Counted from the first letter of the stretch, positions 44,079 through 53,755 are shown. The stretch: 64,000 nt of DNA from Ruminococcaceae bacterium UBA6845 (GCA_002449395.1 DKDP01000003.1:124001-188000); one strand, 5' to 3'. Notes: generated from the sequence alone by a model not told the origin. Numbers and translations are program-made.

Positions 44079-44711
44079 TTAGAAGTCTTCAAAGTATTCG
44101 TCGTCGGAAAATTCACTCATCGCTTCACGGATATCCGAAAAAGAATAGCCCATTCGCTGTAAAGCGGCAAAAACTTTTTTACGTCCGACGTCGTCATTCA
44201 TTCTATTATAATATCTTTTGCCGATAATATCAACTATTCTTTGAATATTATCGGGGTCTTCATCCTCAAAAAGTGCGTCGACAGCCTCATTTGCGATGTC
44301 GGCGGCAATTCCTTTTGCCCTGAGCTCCGATTTAATACGCATTTTGCCGAATTTTTTATGCTCGTAAAGCTCACGTGCGTAGTTTTCGGCATATCGTTCG
44401 TCATTCACAAGATCAAGATCTATCAGCTTGCCGACCGCCTCTTCGACATAGTCAGCATCGTACTTTCTCAGCAGCTTCGTTCTGATCTCCCGTTCGGAAT
44501 GGTCACGGTAGTCGAGACTGTTCAGAGCACTGTTAAAAGCACGGCGAGAGCCTGCCGCCTCCTTAAAGGCAGTAAGCTCCTCCTCATCTATTTCATCGCC
44601 GGAGACATAACCGCACGAAAACCAGAAGATTTCGTCAACGGTCAAAAGATATTCTCCGTCAGTATATATATGAATTTTGTCCTTGCGTCCGCTCTTTGCC
44701 GTTATCTTCAT
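44079..44711 (-). CDS. recX: Recombination regulator RecX
   Basis: A 210-residue helical protein with three-helix repeats: RAFNSALNSLDYRDHSEREIRTKLLRKYDADYVEEAVGKLIDLDLVNDERYAENYARE is the core motif, and KKVFAALQRMGYSFSDI another repeat. The N-terminal beta part (IHIYTDGEYLLTVDEIFW) is usual in Gram-positive RecX. RecX binds and modulates RecA filaments. It starts on the last base of recA (TGATG), so the two are coupled. Confidence 0.9.
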   Translation of the reverse strand: MKITAKSGRKDKIHIYTDGEYLLTVDEIFWFSCGYVSGDEIDEEELTAFKEAAGSRRAFNSALNSLDYRDHSEREIRTKLLRKYDADYVEEAVGKLIDLDLVNDERYAENYARELYEHKKFGKMRIKSELRAKGIAADIANEAVDALFEDEDPDNIQRIVDIIGKRYYNRMNDDVGRKKVFAALQRMGYSFSDIREAMSEFSDDEYFEDF

Positions 44712-45832
44712 CAGTCATCATCAACAGCTATATCGAGCTTTGCCTTTGCCGAGGCAGGTTCCGCTGCCGGTGCGCTGTCATCGGAAGCCTTTGCGGCAGC
44801 CTTGCCCTTTGCGCCCTTTTTGGAGCCCGACTTGCAAGCTCTGAGCATAGCGTCTTTGTCTGCATAAATCTTGTTCTTGATCTCTTCGCAGAGTGCGGGA
44901 TCATTCTTGAGCAGTTCCTTAACGTTTTCACGTCCCTGTCCGAGACGGCTGTCGCCGTAAGAGAACCATGCGCCGCTCTTATGAATAACATCCATTGCAA
45001 CGGCAATGTCAAGAATCTCTCCGACCTTTGAGATTCCCTCGCCGTAGATGATGTCAAATTCGGCTTCCTTGAACGGGGGAGCAACCTTGTTCTTAACGAT
45101 CTTTACTCTTGTTCTTGATCCGACAAATTCGCCGTTTGCGCCCTTGATTGTCTCGGCTTTTCTGACATCCATACGCATTGAAGCGTAGAATTTCAGTGCA
45201 CGTCCGCCTGTTGTTGTTTCGGGATTGCCGTACATAACGCCGATCTTTTCACGGAGCTGATTTATGAAAATAATAATTGTGTTCGACTTGTTGATTGCGC
45301 CTGCGAGCTTTCTGAGAGCCTGAGACATAAGCCTTGCGTGTTGACCGACGTGTGAATCGCCCATCTCACCCTCAATCTCCGAGCGGGGAACAAGCGCCGC
45401 AACCGAGTCAACGACAACAATGTCGATTGCACCCGAGCGCACAAGTGCCTCGGCAATTTCAAGAGCCTGCTCGCCGTTATCCGGCTGAGAGACAAGCAGA
45501 GAATCAACATCAACGCCGAGATTTGCGGCATAGACGGGATCGAGTGCGTGCTCTGCATCAATAAACGCAGCTTCGCCGCCCGCTTTCTGAGCCTCGGCGA
45601 CCGCATGAAGAGCAAGCGTTGTTTTACCTGAGGATTCGGGACCGTATATTTCGACGATTCTGCCCTTGGGAAGTCCGCCGATACCCGTGGCGGCGTCAAG
45701 AGCGAGCGAACCTGTCGAGATAGCCTCAACATTCATTGCAACGTTCTGTCCGAGACGCATAACCGTTCCTTTGCCGTATTGTTTTTCAAGCTGAGCAATA
45801 GCCGTTTCCAAAGCCTTTTGTTTATCAGCCAC
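44711..45832 (-). CDS. recA: Recombinase RecA
   Basis: The start at GTG 45832 is preferred because GGAGAG lies 8 nt upstream; the GTG at 45841 overlaps that site. The 373-residue protein has [22 protein letters not shown], Walker [12 protein letters not shown], Walker [11 protein letters not shown], loop L1 [23 protein letters not shown] and the ATGG-type L2 region ([14 protein letters not shown]). The C-terminus is an Ala/Lys/acidic tail. RecA coats single-stranded DNA and drives strand exchange and SOS induction. Confidence 0.97.
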   Translation of the reverse strand: MADKQKALETAIAQLEKQYGKGTVMRLGQNVAMNVEAISTGSLALDAATGIGGLPKGRIVEIYGPESSGKTTLALHAVAEAQKAGGEAAFIDAEHALDPVYAANLGVDVDSLLVSQPDNGEQALEIAEALVRSGAIDIVVVDSVAALVPRSEIEGEMGDSHVGQHARLMSQALRKLAGAINKSNTIIIFINQLREKIGVMYGNPETTTGGRALKFYASMRMDVRKAETIKGANGEFVGSRTRVKIVKNKVAPPFKEAEFDIIYGEGISKVGEILDIAVAMDVIHKSGAWFSYGDSRLGQGRENVKELLKNDPALCEEIKNKIYADKDAMLRACKSGSKKGAKGKAAAKASDDSAPAAEPASAKAKLDIAVDDD

Positions 45833-45954
45833 TATAATCACTCTCCGTATCCGTACAAATGTTCGACAAATGGTATTATACTATAAAACAATAAAAAAAG
45901 CAATATGTTTTGAATAATTTCGAAAAAAATTTATTACCGTCGAAAAGCTGAATA

Positions 45955-45983
45955 TTGACAATCCCCAAAATGCTGTATATAAT
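45955..45983 (+). promoter_or_regulatory. Perfect sigma-A promoter of the toxin mRNA
   Basis: TTGACA (45955-45960), 17 bp, TATAAT (45978-45983). The mRNA would begin near 45990 at the GGCACTACC repeat. Confidence 0.85.
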
Positions 45984-45991
45984 GCTTTTGT

Positions 45992-46223
45992 GGCACTACC
46001 AATGCGGTAGGCGGTTACACTCTTTGCCCTCGTAAGGGGGTGATAGTATGCAGTACGTTACATACGAAAACCTATTTACTTTCGCACTTGTAATTATCGG
46101 ACTTGTAACAGTATTCGTTGCAGTCCTTGCATATAAAAAGAAATAACCGCCCCTCGTCCAAAAGTAGCGGTTTATTTCTGTAAACATTGTTATGAGGGCG
46201 TAACCGTCTATCGGTAGCGCCAC
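45992..46223. repeat. Inverted repeats enclosing the toxin gene
   Basis: GGCACTACC ... GGCGGTTACACTCTTTGCCCTC (45992-46031) is mirrored by GAGGGCGTAACCG ... CGGTAGCGCC (46194-46223). If one transcript spans both, the ends can pair. CTACC-AATGC-GGTAG also forms a local hairpin at the 5' end. Confidence 0.7.
46048..46146 (+). CDS. Small hydrophobic type I toxin (holin-like/TxpA-Fst type)
   Basis: A 32-residue peptide with a TYENLF start, one membrane helix (TFALVIIGLVTVFVAVLA) and a KKK tail. This is the pattern of 'putative holin-like toxin' and TxpA/Fst peptides. GTAAGGGGGTGATAGT supplies a strong ribosome binding site before ATG 46048. It has a perfect promoter, an antisense transcript opposite its 3' part and flanking inverted repeats, all typical of a type I toxin-antitoxin locus. 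The peptide would insert in the membrane and arrest growth when unpaired. Confidence 0.75.
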   Translation: MQYVTYENLFTFALVIIGLVTVFVAVLAYKKK

Positions 46224-46230
46224 CTTTTGT
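46137..46230 (-). ncRNA. Predicted antisense RNA antitoxin
   Basis: A minus-strand promoter (46265-46237) would start an RNA near 46230. It runs leftward over the 3' end of the toxin mRNA and ends at a hairpin, GCGG(T)TTATTT (46167-46177) with AAATAACCGC (46141-46150), followed on this strand by TTTCTTTTTAT-type sequence. Length is about 90 nt. Overlap with the toxin transcript includes the last coding bases. Confidence 0.65.
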
Positions 46231-46236
46231 ATCTTT

Positions 46237-46265
46237 ATTATATGATATGAATTTTAGTTTGTCAA
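46237..46265 (-). promoter_or_regulatory. Perfect sigma-A promoter of the antisense RNA
   Basis: On the minus strand TTGACA (46265-46260), 17 bp, TATAAT (46242-46237). It faces the toxin promoter. Confidence 0.85.
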
Positions 46266-46336
46266 GATCTGTATTATTTACGCCGCTTTATTAAAAGCGT
46301 TTCGCTGTGTTTTTTATTTCTTTACCGCTCTTTCTA

Positions 46337-46364
46337 TTGAAAAAAGCACTTTTTATGATATACT
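46337..46364 (+). promoter_or_regulatory. Promoter of the LysR regulator
   Basis: TTGAAA (46337-46342), 16 bp, TATACT (46359-46364). Confidence 0.6.
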
Positions 46365-46389
46365 ATAATAGTGAAACGGAGGTCGGCAT

Positions 46390-47325
46390 ATGAACCTTTT
46401 GCATATGAAATACGCAGTTGAAATTGCGGAAACAAAATCAATTAACAAGGCTGCCGAAAAGCTGTATGTCGGTCAGTCTGCACTCAGCCGTGCAATAAAG
46501 GAGCTTGAGGCGAGCCTCGGAGTGGCTCTCTTTGAACGCAGTGCAAAGGGTATGTTCCTGACTCCGGACGGCGAGACCTTTGTCCGCTATGCTAAAAGTG
46601 TCCTCAAGCAGGTTGACGCAATTGAAAATCTGTTCAGCGGTGAAAATTCGGGCATAAAGCATTTTTCGCTTTCTGCGCCGAGAGTAAGCTACATTGCCGA
46701 CGCATTTGCAAAGTTTTCAAAGCTGATTGAAAAAGGTACTCAGGCAGAGCTTTTTTATAAAGAAACAAACGCAATGCGTGCAATAAGGAACATCCTCAAT
46801 GACGAATTTAAGCTCGGAATTATCCGCTATGCGGAGAGCTATGACAGATATTATAAGGAAATGATGGACGAAAAGGGTCTTGAATATGAGCTGATAACGG
46901 AGTTTCGCTATATGCTGTTAGTGCACAAGGACAGTCCGCTTGCTCAAAAGGACGAGATCACCTATGATGATCTGCGTGATCTTGTTATGATTGCACACGC
47001 CGATCCGTATGTTCCGTCACTTCCTCTTTCCGAGGTCAAAAAGGAGGAACTGCCCGACAATTCGGACAGAAAAATCCTGATTTTTGAGCGTGCAAGCCAG
47101 TTTGAACTCCTTGCCGAGAATCACGAAACGTATATGTGGTCGTCACCGATACCCGAACAGCTTTTGAAAAGATACGGGCTGATTCAGCGGTACTGCGCCG
47201 ACAATAAAAGAGTGTATAAGGACATTCTGATCCATCGCAGAGACTATACACTTTCCGAGCTTGACAATATGTTCGTTGAGGAACTCGTAAAAGCGAAAAG
47301 AAGAACATTGGGAGAGGAGATCTGA
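46390..47325 (+). CDS. LysR-family transcriptional regulator
   Basis: A 311-residue protein: N-terminal winged HTH (LHMKYAVEIAETKSINKAAEKLYVGQSALSRAIKELEASLGVALFERSAKGMFLTPDGE) and a linker helix. The C-terminal co-inducer domain is shorter in identity to known groups, with FRYMLLVHKDSPLAQKDEITYDDLRDL. ACGGAGG precedes the ATG. It is transcribed with the phosphodiesterase gene 2 bp downstream, which is not an obvious target. Effector unknown. Confidence 0.88.
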   Translation: MNLLHMKYAVEIAETKSINKAAEKLYVGQSALSRAIKELEASLGVALFERSAKGMFLTPDGETFVRYAKSVLKQVDAIENLFSGENSGIKHFSLSAPRVSYIADAFAKFSKLIEKGTQAELFYKETNAMRAIRNILNDEFKLGIIRYAESYDRYYKEMMDEKGLEYELITEFRYMLLVHKDSPLAQKDEITYDDLRDLVMIAHADPYVPSLPLSEVKKEELPDNSDRKILIFERASQFELLAENHETYMWSSPIPEQLLKRYGLIQRYCADNKRVYKDILIHRRDYTLSELDNMFVEELVKAKRRTLGEEI

Positions 47326-47327
47326 CT

Positions 47328-47870
47328 ATGAAATGGTTGATTGCATCCGATATTCACGGCAGTGCATATTGGTGCCGTAAGCTGATTGAGGCATACAAGA
47401 AAGAAAAGGCGGATAAGCTGATCCTGCTCGGAGATGTGCTCTATCACGGACCGAGAAACGATCTGCCCGACGAATATGCACCGAAAGAGGTCATTGAGAT
47501 ACTCAACGGAATGAAGAATGAAATCCTATGTGTGAGAGGCAACTGCGACACCGAGGTTGATCAGATGGTTCTTAAATTCCCGGTGCTTGCCGATTATGCT
47601 GTTCTTTCACTCGGCGAAAGAATGATTTATATGACCCATGGTCACGTTTATAACGAAAGCAATATTCCTCCGATATCGGACGGGGATATCCTGCTCCACG
47701 GTCACACGCACGTTCCGAAATGTACGGAACACGAAAGCTATGTTTATATGAACCCGGGTTCGGTTTCAATTCCGAAAGAAAACAGCCATCACGGCTATAT
47801 GACCCTACAAGACGGAACTTTTCTTTGGAAAGACTTTGACGGGAATGTAATCAGAGAGTACAAAATATAA
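47328..47870 (+). CDS. Metallophosphoesterase, YfcE family
   Basis: A 180-residue calcineurin-like phosphodiesterase: IASDIHGSAYW (first metal site), LLGDVLYHGP, VRGNCDTEVD, YMTHGHVY and LLHGHTHVPK with the PGSVSIPKE ending, all metal-binding motifs in the order of the YfcE/MJ0936 group. These hydrolyse artificial phosphodiesters, and the physiological substrate is uncertain. It lies 2 bp after the LysR gene, with GGGAGAGGAG inside the upstream end. Confidence 0.92.
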   Translation: MKWLIASDIHGSAYWCRKLIEAYKKEKADKLILLGDVLYHGPRNDLPDEYAPKEVIEILNGMKNEILCVRGNCDTEVDQMVLKFPVLADYAVLSLGERMIYMTHGHVYNESNIPPISDGDILLHGHTHVPKCTEHESYVYMNPGSVSIPKENSHHGYMTLQDGTFLWKDFDGNVIREYKI

Positions 47871-47885
47871 ATAGCGGATATAACA

Positions 47886-47912
47886 AAACGGCGGTCATTG
47901 ACCGCCGTTTAT
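47886..47912. terminator. Bidirectional terminator
   Basis: AAACGGCGGTCA (47886-47897) pairs perfectly with TGACCGCCGTTT (47899-47910), the innermost pairs opening to give a loop. Convergent ends of the yfcE-like and lipoprotein genes. Confidence 0.85.
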
Positions 47913-47936
47913 CTTAGGTGTTTGATTGTAAAAATT

Positions 47937-49046
47937 TTATTTTGCAATTGTAACGCCGGCAACGGGAACTGTTGCGCTGACCTTCTGCGAGAGCTTACCG
48001 TTGAGGATAAGAGCCTCTGCGTTATCAACGGCTGTCTGTGTTCCGGGAGCTGCGGCTGCGCCGAGCTTTGAAAGATAAGTTGCTCCGTCCTTATAGTTTC
48101 CGGTGTAAGCCGGGATCTCGGGAACGGCGTTTGACTTGTCGATTTCCTTGCCGTCCTTATCGTACTCAACGTCGTCGTAGTCAATATCCTCCATTATTGT
48201 ATTGAGATAATACTGAGCAAAGTCATAGCGGGGAGCGCAGATGAATCCATCCTTGTCGGCGAGTCTGTCGGAACCGAATCCGCAGAAGAAAGCGTCCTCA
48301 CGGTTTTCTGCAATTTCTTCACTGTAAAAATCGGATGCAAGAACAACATTGCCGTTTGCAACGAGTGCATGACAGTCGTTCTTGACGTCCTTGCAAACTT
48401 TTGCCTCAATCTTAACGTCGGAATAAGCCGACTGTGCGCCGAGTGCAAAAGCATTGAGGAGAGCAAGATCGCTCTCGGACTCGAGAAGATAGCCGATCTT
48501 CGGAACCTTGAGCTCCTTAGCTTTGAGTGCGGCGGCAACACCGGAGAGGTAAACTGCACCGGAAATGTTAGCGGTATAGGAATGAACGTTATCGCCGATA
48601 TCCTTGCCGTTGTAAACAATGTACTGAACCTTTGAATCCTCTGCGGAAACATCACCGTCAGAGGATGAACCCGAAACGTACTTCTCAACAGCGCCCATAT
48701 ATCCGGGGTCTGCAAGGAAGATCAATGTGCACTCACGGTTTGTAAGAGTGTGAATAGCGTCATATGCGGCATCTTCATCGGTCGGATCAACCTTTTCAAT
48801 GTACTGGAATCTGTCACTGTTGATTCCTGCGCCGAACGAGATCAAATCATTGATTGCCGAAACACAAAGAAGAGTTGAGAGATCGGGAACGTAGTCGTCC
48901 GCATCCTCACGCTGTCCGGGGAGAATAACGCCGATTTTGATATTGTCCTTCGTGATATCCGTATCGTCAACCATACTGCACGATGCAAGTGAGAAGCAAA
49001 GTACGGCTACAATCACGAGAGCCAAGACTTTTTTTAACGTTTTCAT
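47937..49046 (-). CDS. Substrate-binding lipoprotein, BMP/periplasmic-binding-like
   Basis: A 369-residue protein with a lipoprotein signal (VIVAVLCFSLASCSMVDD, lipobox LASC, Cys at about 23). The rest has a type 1 periplasmic-binding fold pattern: IKIGVILPGQREDADDYVPDLS (first strand), TLIFLADPGYMGAVEKYVSG and KIGYLLESESDLALLNAFALGAQSAYSDVKIEAKV. This is near the BMP/PnrA nucleoside-binding lipoproteins, without their usual DxSFN motif. Ligand unknown. It is divergent from an ABC ATPase/FtsX permease pair, which is not its transporter type. Confidence 0.7.
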   Translation of the reverse strand: MKTLKKVLALVIVAVLCFSLASCSMVDDTDITKDNIKIGVILPGQREDADDYVPDLSTLLCVSAINDLISFGAGINSDRFQYIEKVDPTDEDAAYDAIHTLTNRECTLIFLADPGYMGAVEKYVSGSSSDGDVSAEDSKVQYIVYNGKDIGDNVHSYTANISGAVYLSGVAAALKAKELKVPKIGYLLESESDLALLNAFALGAQSAYSDVKIEAKVCKDVKNDCHALVANGNVVLASDFYSEEIAENREDAFFCGFGSDRLADKDGFICAPRYDFAQYYLNTIMEDIDYDDVEYDKDGKEIDKSNAVPEIPAYTGNYKDGATYLSKLGAAAAPGTQTAVDNAEALILNGKLSQKVSATVPVAGVTIAK

Positions 49047-49093
49047 TAAAGAGTCCTCCTTAGAGAATTATACGTTTGTGAAATTATAAATAC

Positions 49094-49122
49094 ATTATAG
49101 TGTATTTGCAGATGAAAATCAA
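49094..49122 (-). promoter_or_regulatory. Promoter of the lipoprotein gene
   Basis: On the minus strand TTGATT (49122-49117), 17 bp, TATAAT (49099-49094). Confidence 0.7.
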
Positions 49123-49215
49123 GGAAAATTTTCACAAGTATCGCAAATTACACTGTCAATCTTGTTCATACATTATTAATTGTATAAATTTATTTTGTTA
49201 AATGACAACATATCC

Positions 49216-49244
49216 TTGCAAACAGAGACAAGTTATTGTATAAT
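49216..49244 (+). promoter_or_regulatory. Promoter of the ABC transporter pair
   Basis: TTGCAA (49216-49221), 17 bp, TATAAT (49239-49244). Confidence 0.7.
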
Positions 49245-49283
49245 TACAATGTATTTTTATAATGCCTGAAAGGGCGGTGTGAT

Positions 49284-49985
49284 ATGGGCTATATTGAATT
49301 TGCAGATGTTTATAAGAGATATAAATCCGGCTCCGACACGGTCAATGCACTTGACGGGGTCAGCTTCAGTATAGATAAAGGCGAGCTTTGCGTTGTTGTA
49401 GGCCCCAGCGGAGCGGGCAAAACAACGCTTCTGAACGTTCTCGGCGGAATGGACAGATGCTCCGAGGGTCAGATTGCCGTTGACGATAAGATCATTACGG
49501 ATTTCGGCAAGCGTATGCTTATGCTTTACCGCAGGAGCGAGGTGGGTTTTATTTTTCAGTCCTATAACCTTGTGCCGAATCTGACGGCGATAGAGAACCT
49601 TGAACTTGTGGCAAATCTGAGTGACAAGGCTGTTGACTGTATGGCTCTTTTGAAGCTGGTAGGCCTTGAAAAACGGGCAAATCTTTTCCCGTCTCAGCTT
49701 TCGGGCGGTGAACAGCAGCGAGTTGCGATCGCAAGAGCACTTGTCAAGAAGCCGAAGCTCCTCCTCTGCGACGAGCCGACGGGAGCGCTTGATTTTGAAA
49801 CGGGAATACAGGTTCTCAAGCTCATTAAAAAGGTTTCAGAAATAATGAAAATGACGGTTGTAATAATAACCCATAATCATGCGATAGCTCCGATTGCGGA
49901 TCGCATTATAACAATGAAAAGCGGAAAAATCAGCAAGATTGAGATCAATGACACACCGATGCCGGTCGAAAGGATAGAGTGGTAA
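49284..49985 (+). CDS. ABC transporter ATPase, MacB/LolD class
   Basis: A 233-residue ATPase: Walker [20 protein letters not shown]-loop [21 protein letters not shown], signature [20 protein letters not shown], Walker [13 protein letters not shown] and the H-loop VIITHNHAI. The subclass pairs with FtsX-like permeases and acts by mechanotransmission rather than pore transport. AAAGGGCGG precedes the ATG. Its stop overlaps the permease ATG (TAATG). Confidence 0.92.
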   Translation: MGYIEFADVYKRYKSGSDTVNALDGVSFSIDKGELCVVVGPSGAGKTTLLNVLGGMDRCSEGQIAVDDKIITDFGKRMLMLYRRSEVGFIFQSYNLVPNLTAIENLELVANLSDKAVDCMALLKLVGLEKRANLFPSQLSGGEQQRVAIARALVKKPKLLLCDEPTGALDFETGIQVLKLIKKVSEIMKMTVVIITHNHAIAPIADRIITMKSGKISKIEINDTPMPVERIEW

Positions 49986-52900
49986 TGACGAAAACCCTCA
50001 TCAAGGATACTCTTCGTTCCATTGCCGCAAACAAGCTGAGATTTATTTCGGTTGCGATTATTGTCGCTCTCGGAATCAGTTTCTATGTCGGCATAAATTC
50101 GGCGTCTCCTGCGATGAAATATGAGGCAAACGAGTATTTCAACAGGAATAATCTGATGGACGTTTGCGTCACCTCGCCGATCCCGTTCACGGACGATGAT
50201 ATCGAAAAAATCGAAAAAATAAAAAATGTAACGCAGGTTGTCAGATCACAGTATGTTGACGGCTATGCGGAGCTCGGCCGTGACACGATTGTCAACAGGA
50301 ACGGAACAGAGCTTATCTGCCGTATAAGCTCGCTCGATGTTGAGAAAGCGAAGGCGTTCCTTGACGGCGAAAAGGATCCGACATATCTCAACCGCCTTGA
50401 TCTTAAAGAAGGCAGACTGCCCGAAAAGGCGGGAGAATGTGTGGTCGACGAAAAATCTGCGGAGTTTTATGACGATATTGAGATCGGCAAGACGATGAAC
50501 ATTTCACGCGGAGAGAGTGATTCGGAAATTTCACTTAAAACGACAAAGTTCGTGATAGTCGGTATTGTCACTTCGCCGAGATATATCTCGCTTGACAGGG
50601 GACAGACAAAGCTCGGAACCGGCAAGCTGGATTCCTATATTTATGTTATGCCGTCCGCATTTTCATCGGACGATGTTAACGAATTGCTCGTCAAGATGAG
50701 GTATTCGGATGCTATTGACAGCTTCTCTGACGAATATTCGGAGAGATCGAATAAAATTGCCGAGGAGATAAAGAAAACCTCCGAGGAGGCAATCGGTTCC
50801 AAGTTGGTCGAGCTGAAAAAGGAATACACTCAGAAAATCGACGATAAAAAAAGTGAGATTTCGGAATATAACAAATCAAGTGCGGAAGAGCTGAAGGCAA
50901 AAGAGGCTTCAATCAAGGAGTTCAAGGAATATGTTGATAACGAGGACAGCATACTCAAGGATCTCAAGAAGTCCAACGAAAGTTCGATCAACAGTGCGTC
51001 GGCAACGCTGAAAAGTCTTGAAAAACAGCTCGATACACTGACTGCATCGTATAATGCCGATGTTAAATCAAGGGACAGTCAAAGCTCGGAGATCAAAGGT
51101 TACAGCGAGCTGAAAAAACTCTATGACGACCTTGAGAAGAAGCATAATTCTGCGGAAACCGAGCTTAATACTCTTGAGGGAACATATCAGCAGAAAAAAA
51201 CGGAGCTTTCCGCAAAGAATAAAGAGATAAGCGGACACGAAAGCCGTATTTCGGATTACGAAACGAGAATTTCAACTCTGACATCGGACATCGCCGAGCT
51301 GGACAGCAAAATCAAAAGGCTCGAGCGGGAGCAAAGCTCACAAAGTGAAAAGGTTACGGCTCAAAATTCGGTTGTCAGCTACATAAAAACCGAAATAAAG
51401 AAGCAGCAGGATATCATTGACGACAGCAATTCGACAAATTCCGAGCGGCTTGAGGCGATGAGAGAGAGAACAAGACTGAACAACAGTCTTTCAACTGCTC
51501 AGAATGAGCTTAATTCACGCAACAACGAGTTGAACGATATAAAGTCGGAGCTTTCTGCGGCACGTGCCGAAAAGACGAAAGAAGAAAACGAAAAGGCTCA
51601 GCTTTCTTCAAGTCTTTCGTCGGAGAGGACTGCACTTTCAGCCGCAAAGTCACAGAAAGATGTTTTGCAGACCGAATATAATAACGCCGAGGCAAATTAT
51701 AATTCGGCAAAAAAAGCATATGACGCAGATTCGGCAACGCTCTCAAAATATATGACCTCGATGAATGAACTGACGAGAGGGCAGACGAGCCTGACTCAGC
51801 TTATTGAAAAGGTTGAGCGGGAAGAGCAGGAGATTGCAGGTCTGAATATCAGCGTAACGCAGGCACAGATCAGATATACTCTTGCTTCCCGAAACAGTTC
51901 GATCAAGGTTGAAAAGGCGGAATATGACCTCAAGGTTGCAAAAAGCCGTTACAATGTTGTCGACGGCGAGTATACCGAGCTGAAAAATGATATTGACAGC
52001 AAAAAAGAAACGCTCAATTCCGAGTTGAAGTCGCTCCAAACTACGCTGAAAAATATTTCCGATCTCAGATGGACTGCGACACCGAGGAACGAGCTTGCAG
52101 GCTTCGACAGCTTTGGCGTCAGCCTTGAAAATATCAAGTCGATGTCAACGGTTTTCCCGATCGTATTTTTCCTGACGGCGATGATCGCCTGCTTCGTTAT
52201 AATGGTTAAGAACGTTGAGGAAGAGCGAAAGGAAATCGGAGTTTTTAAGTCGTTCGGTTATTCGGATATTTCGATCATTTTTAAATTTATGATCTACGCT
52301 GTCCTTGCTTGGGCGATAGGAGTCTTTGTCGGAACGGTGATGGGAACCTGTGTTCTTCCGTTTGTGATCTGTTCGATTTACAATATGACATACAGCGTGC
52401 CGAATGTCGGAACTGTTTTCCTTGCAAATTATGTTTTCTTCGGAATAGGGCTTTCTTTTGCGATGATTATTGTCGCAACATTCTTTGCGGTAATGCGTGA
52501 GCTGAAATATGATCCGGCAACGCTTATGCGTCCGAAAAATATCACCTACAACCGCCGAAATCTCCTTGAAAAAATCCCTGCTCTGTGGAACAAGATGAGC
52601 TACGGAATGGTCGTTGTTGCAAGAACGGTTTCAAGAAGCCGCGGAAGAGTTATGATCGGCACGGTCGGAATTGCGTGCTGTACCGCTCTGATTCTGTCCT
52701 CGCTCGGACTTATTAATTCAACCGCCGCAGTGTCGGGCGCACAGTATGCCGACGACGGCATATTCAAGTATGATATAATGTATGTTATGAGAACTCCTCA
52801 GCAGCAGGATGCGTCGATTCTTAAGAAAATAAGGAACGACCAGCGCACCGAAAATGCAACATTATACAGCAACAGAAATGCAATTGCAACCGCCGATAAG

Positions 52901-53749
52901 GATCGGGCGGATAAAAAGCGCCCGGTCAATGTTATTGCAATGGAGAACAGTGACGAGTTTTCACAATATATAAATCTCAGAACAACCCATGGCAATCTCG
53001 ACTTCGGAAAAGGAAACGCTGTTATAACCGATAAAATGGCTAAGGATCTCGGAATTGGGGTCGGAGATAATATAAGATTGACATTGCCCGACGGCGACAC
53101 TCGCACGGCAAGGGTCAGCGGAATTGTGAAGAACTACACAAACCACTATGTCTATATGACGTCGGAAACCTATAAGGCGGTGTTCGGTGAAGAGCCGCAG
53201 TACAGATATATAATTGTCGACGCAAAGTCATATGTTGAGGACAAGGATATCAGGAATCTTGCTTCGGACTTTCTCAAGGAGGATATCGTTACGGGTGCTT
53301 CGACCGCTTCGGAAATGGCAAGCTCCGTCGATGTTTCAATCGACAGAATTTTTGCGGTCGTAATGCTGTTTGTACTTTCGGCGTGTCTCTTGGCGCTGAT
53401 AGTTATGTATACAAACTCCAATGTAAACCTCAGCGAGAGAACAAGAGAGATAGCGAACATAAAGGTTATCGGTCTGAGTGATCACGAGGTTCTGATTTAC
53501 GTTATTCGTGAAAATATTATTTCCACAATTTACGGTGCTTTGATCGGACTTGTTGCCGGAATCTTCCTGCATAAGGTGCTTATCGGATTTATCTCGGTAG
53601 ACAATATTGTTTACGGCAGCTCAATTGCATGGTGGAGCTATCTTGTAACACTTATTGTTATCACACTGATTTCTGCGATCTCCGCACTGCCGATCAAGAT
53701 TAAGGTCGACAGAATCAATATGGCGGAAACGCTTAAGGAAATTGAATAG
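49985..53749 (+). CDS. Giant FtsX-like permease with extracellular coiled coil
   Basis: The start at ATG 49985 overlaps the ATPase stop. The 1254-residue protein has one membrane helix at the N-terminus (about 18-38) and a MacB-type periplasmic domain (about 50-250). A coiled coil of nearly 450 residues follows (about 260-690), with SSEEL/Lys-Glu heptads and many Ser/Asn positions. FtsX membrane blocks lie at about 715-870, with a further helix pair near 890 (VGIACCTALILSSLG). A second extracellular domain leads to the last three helices (about 1120-1245). Such permeases with ATPase partners have been linked to wall hydrolase control, antimicrobial-peptide defence and lipoprotein handling. 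The coiled coil could reach through the wall. Substrate unknown. Confidence 0.85.
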   Translation: MTKTLIKDTLRSIAANKLRFISVAIIVALGISFYVGINSASPAMKYEANEYFNRNNLMDVCVTSPIPFTDDDIEKIEKIKNVTQVVRSQYVDGYAELGRDTIVNRNGTELICRISSLDVEKAKAFLDGEKDPTYLNRLDLKEGRLPEKAGECVVDEKSAEFYDDIEIGKTMNISRGESDSEISLKTTKFVIVGIVTSPRYISLDRGQTKLGTGKLDSYIYVMPSAFSSDDVNELLVKMRYSDAIDSFSDEYSERSNKIAEEIKKTSEEAIGSKLVELKKEYTQKIDDKKSEISEYNKSSAEELKAKEASIKEFKEYVDNEDSILKDLKKSNESSINSASATLKSLEKQLDTLTASYNADVKSRDSQSSEIKGYSELKKLYDDLEKKHNSAETELNTLEGTYQQKKTELSAKNKEISGHESRISDYETRISTLTSDIAELDSKIKRLEREQSSQSEKVTAQNSVVSYIKTEIKKQQDIIDDSNSTNSERLEAMRERTRLNNSLSTAQNELNSRNNELNDIKSELSAARAEKTKEENEKAQLSSSLSSERTALSAAKSQKDVLQTEYNNAEANYNSAKKAYDADSATLSKYMTSMNELTRGQTSLTQLIEKVEREEQEIAGLNISVTQAQIRYTLASRNSSIKVEKAEYDLKVAKSRYNVVDGEYTELKNDIDSKKETLNSELKSLQTTLKNISDLRWTATPRNELAGFDSFGVSLENIKSMSTVFPIVFFLTAMIACFVIMVKNVEEERKEIGVFKSFGYSDISIIFKFMIYAVLAWAIGVFVGTVMGTCVLPFVICSIYNMTYSVPNVGTVFLANYVFFGIGLSFAMIIVATFFAVMRELKYDPATLMRPKNITYNRRNLLEKIPALWNKMSYGMVVVARTVSRSRGRVMIGTVGIACCTALILSSLGLINSTAAVSGAQYADDGIFKYDIMYVMRTPQQQDASILKKIRNDQRTENATLYSNRNAIATADKDRADKKRPVNVIAMENSDEFSQYINLRTTHGNLDFGKGNAVITDKMAKDLGIGVGDNIRLTLPDGDTRTARVSGIVKNYTNHYVYMTSETYKAVFGEEPQYRYIIVDAKSYVEDKDIRNLASDFLKEDIVTGASTASEMASSVDVSIDRIFAVVMLFVLSACLLALIVMYTNSNVNLSERTREIANIKVIGLSDHEVLIYVIRENIISTIYGALIGLVAGIFLHKVLIGFISVDNIVYGSSIAWWSYLVTLIVITLISAISALPIKIKVDRINMAETLKEIE

Positions 53750-53755
53750 CCTGTT

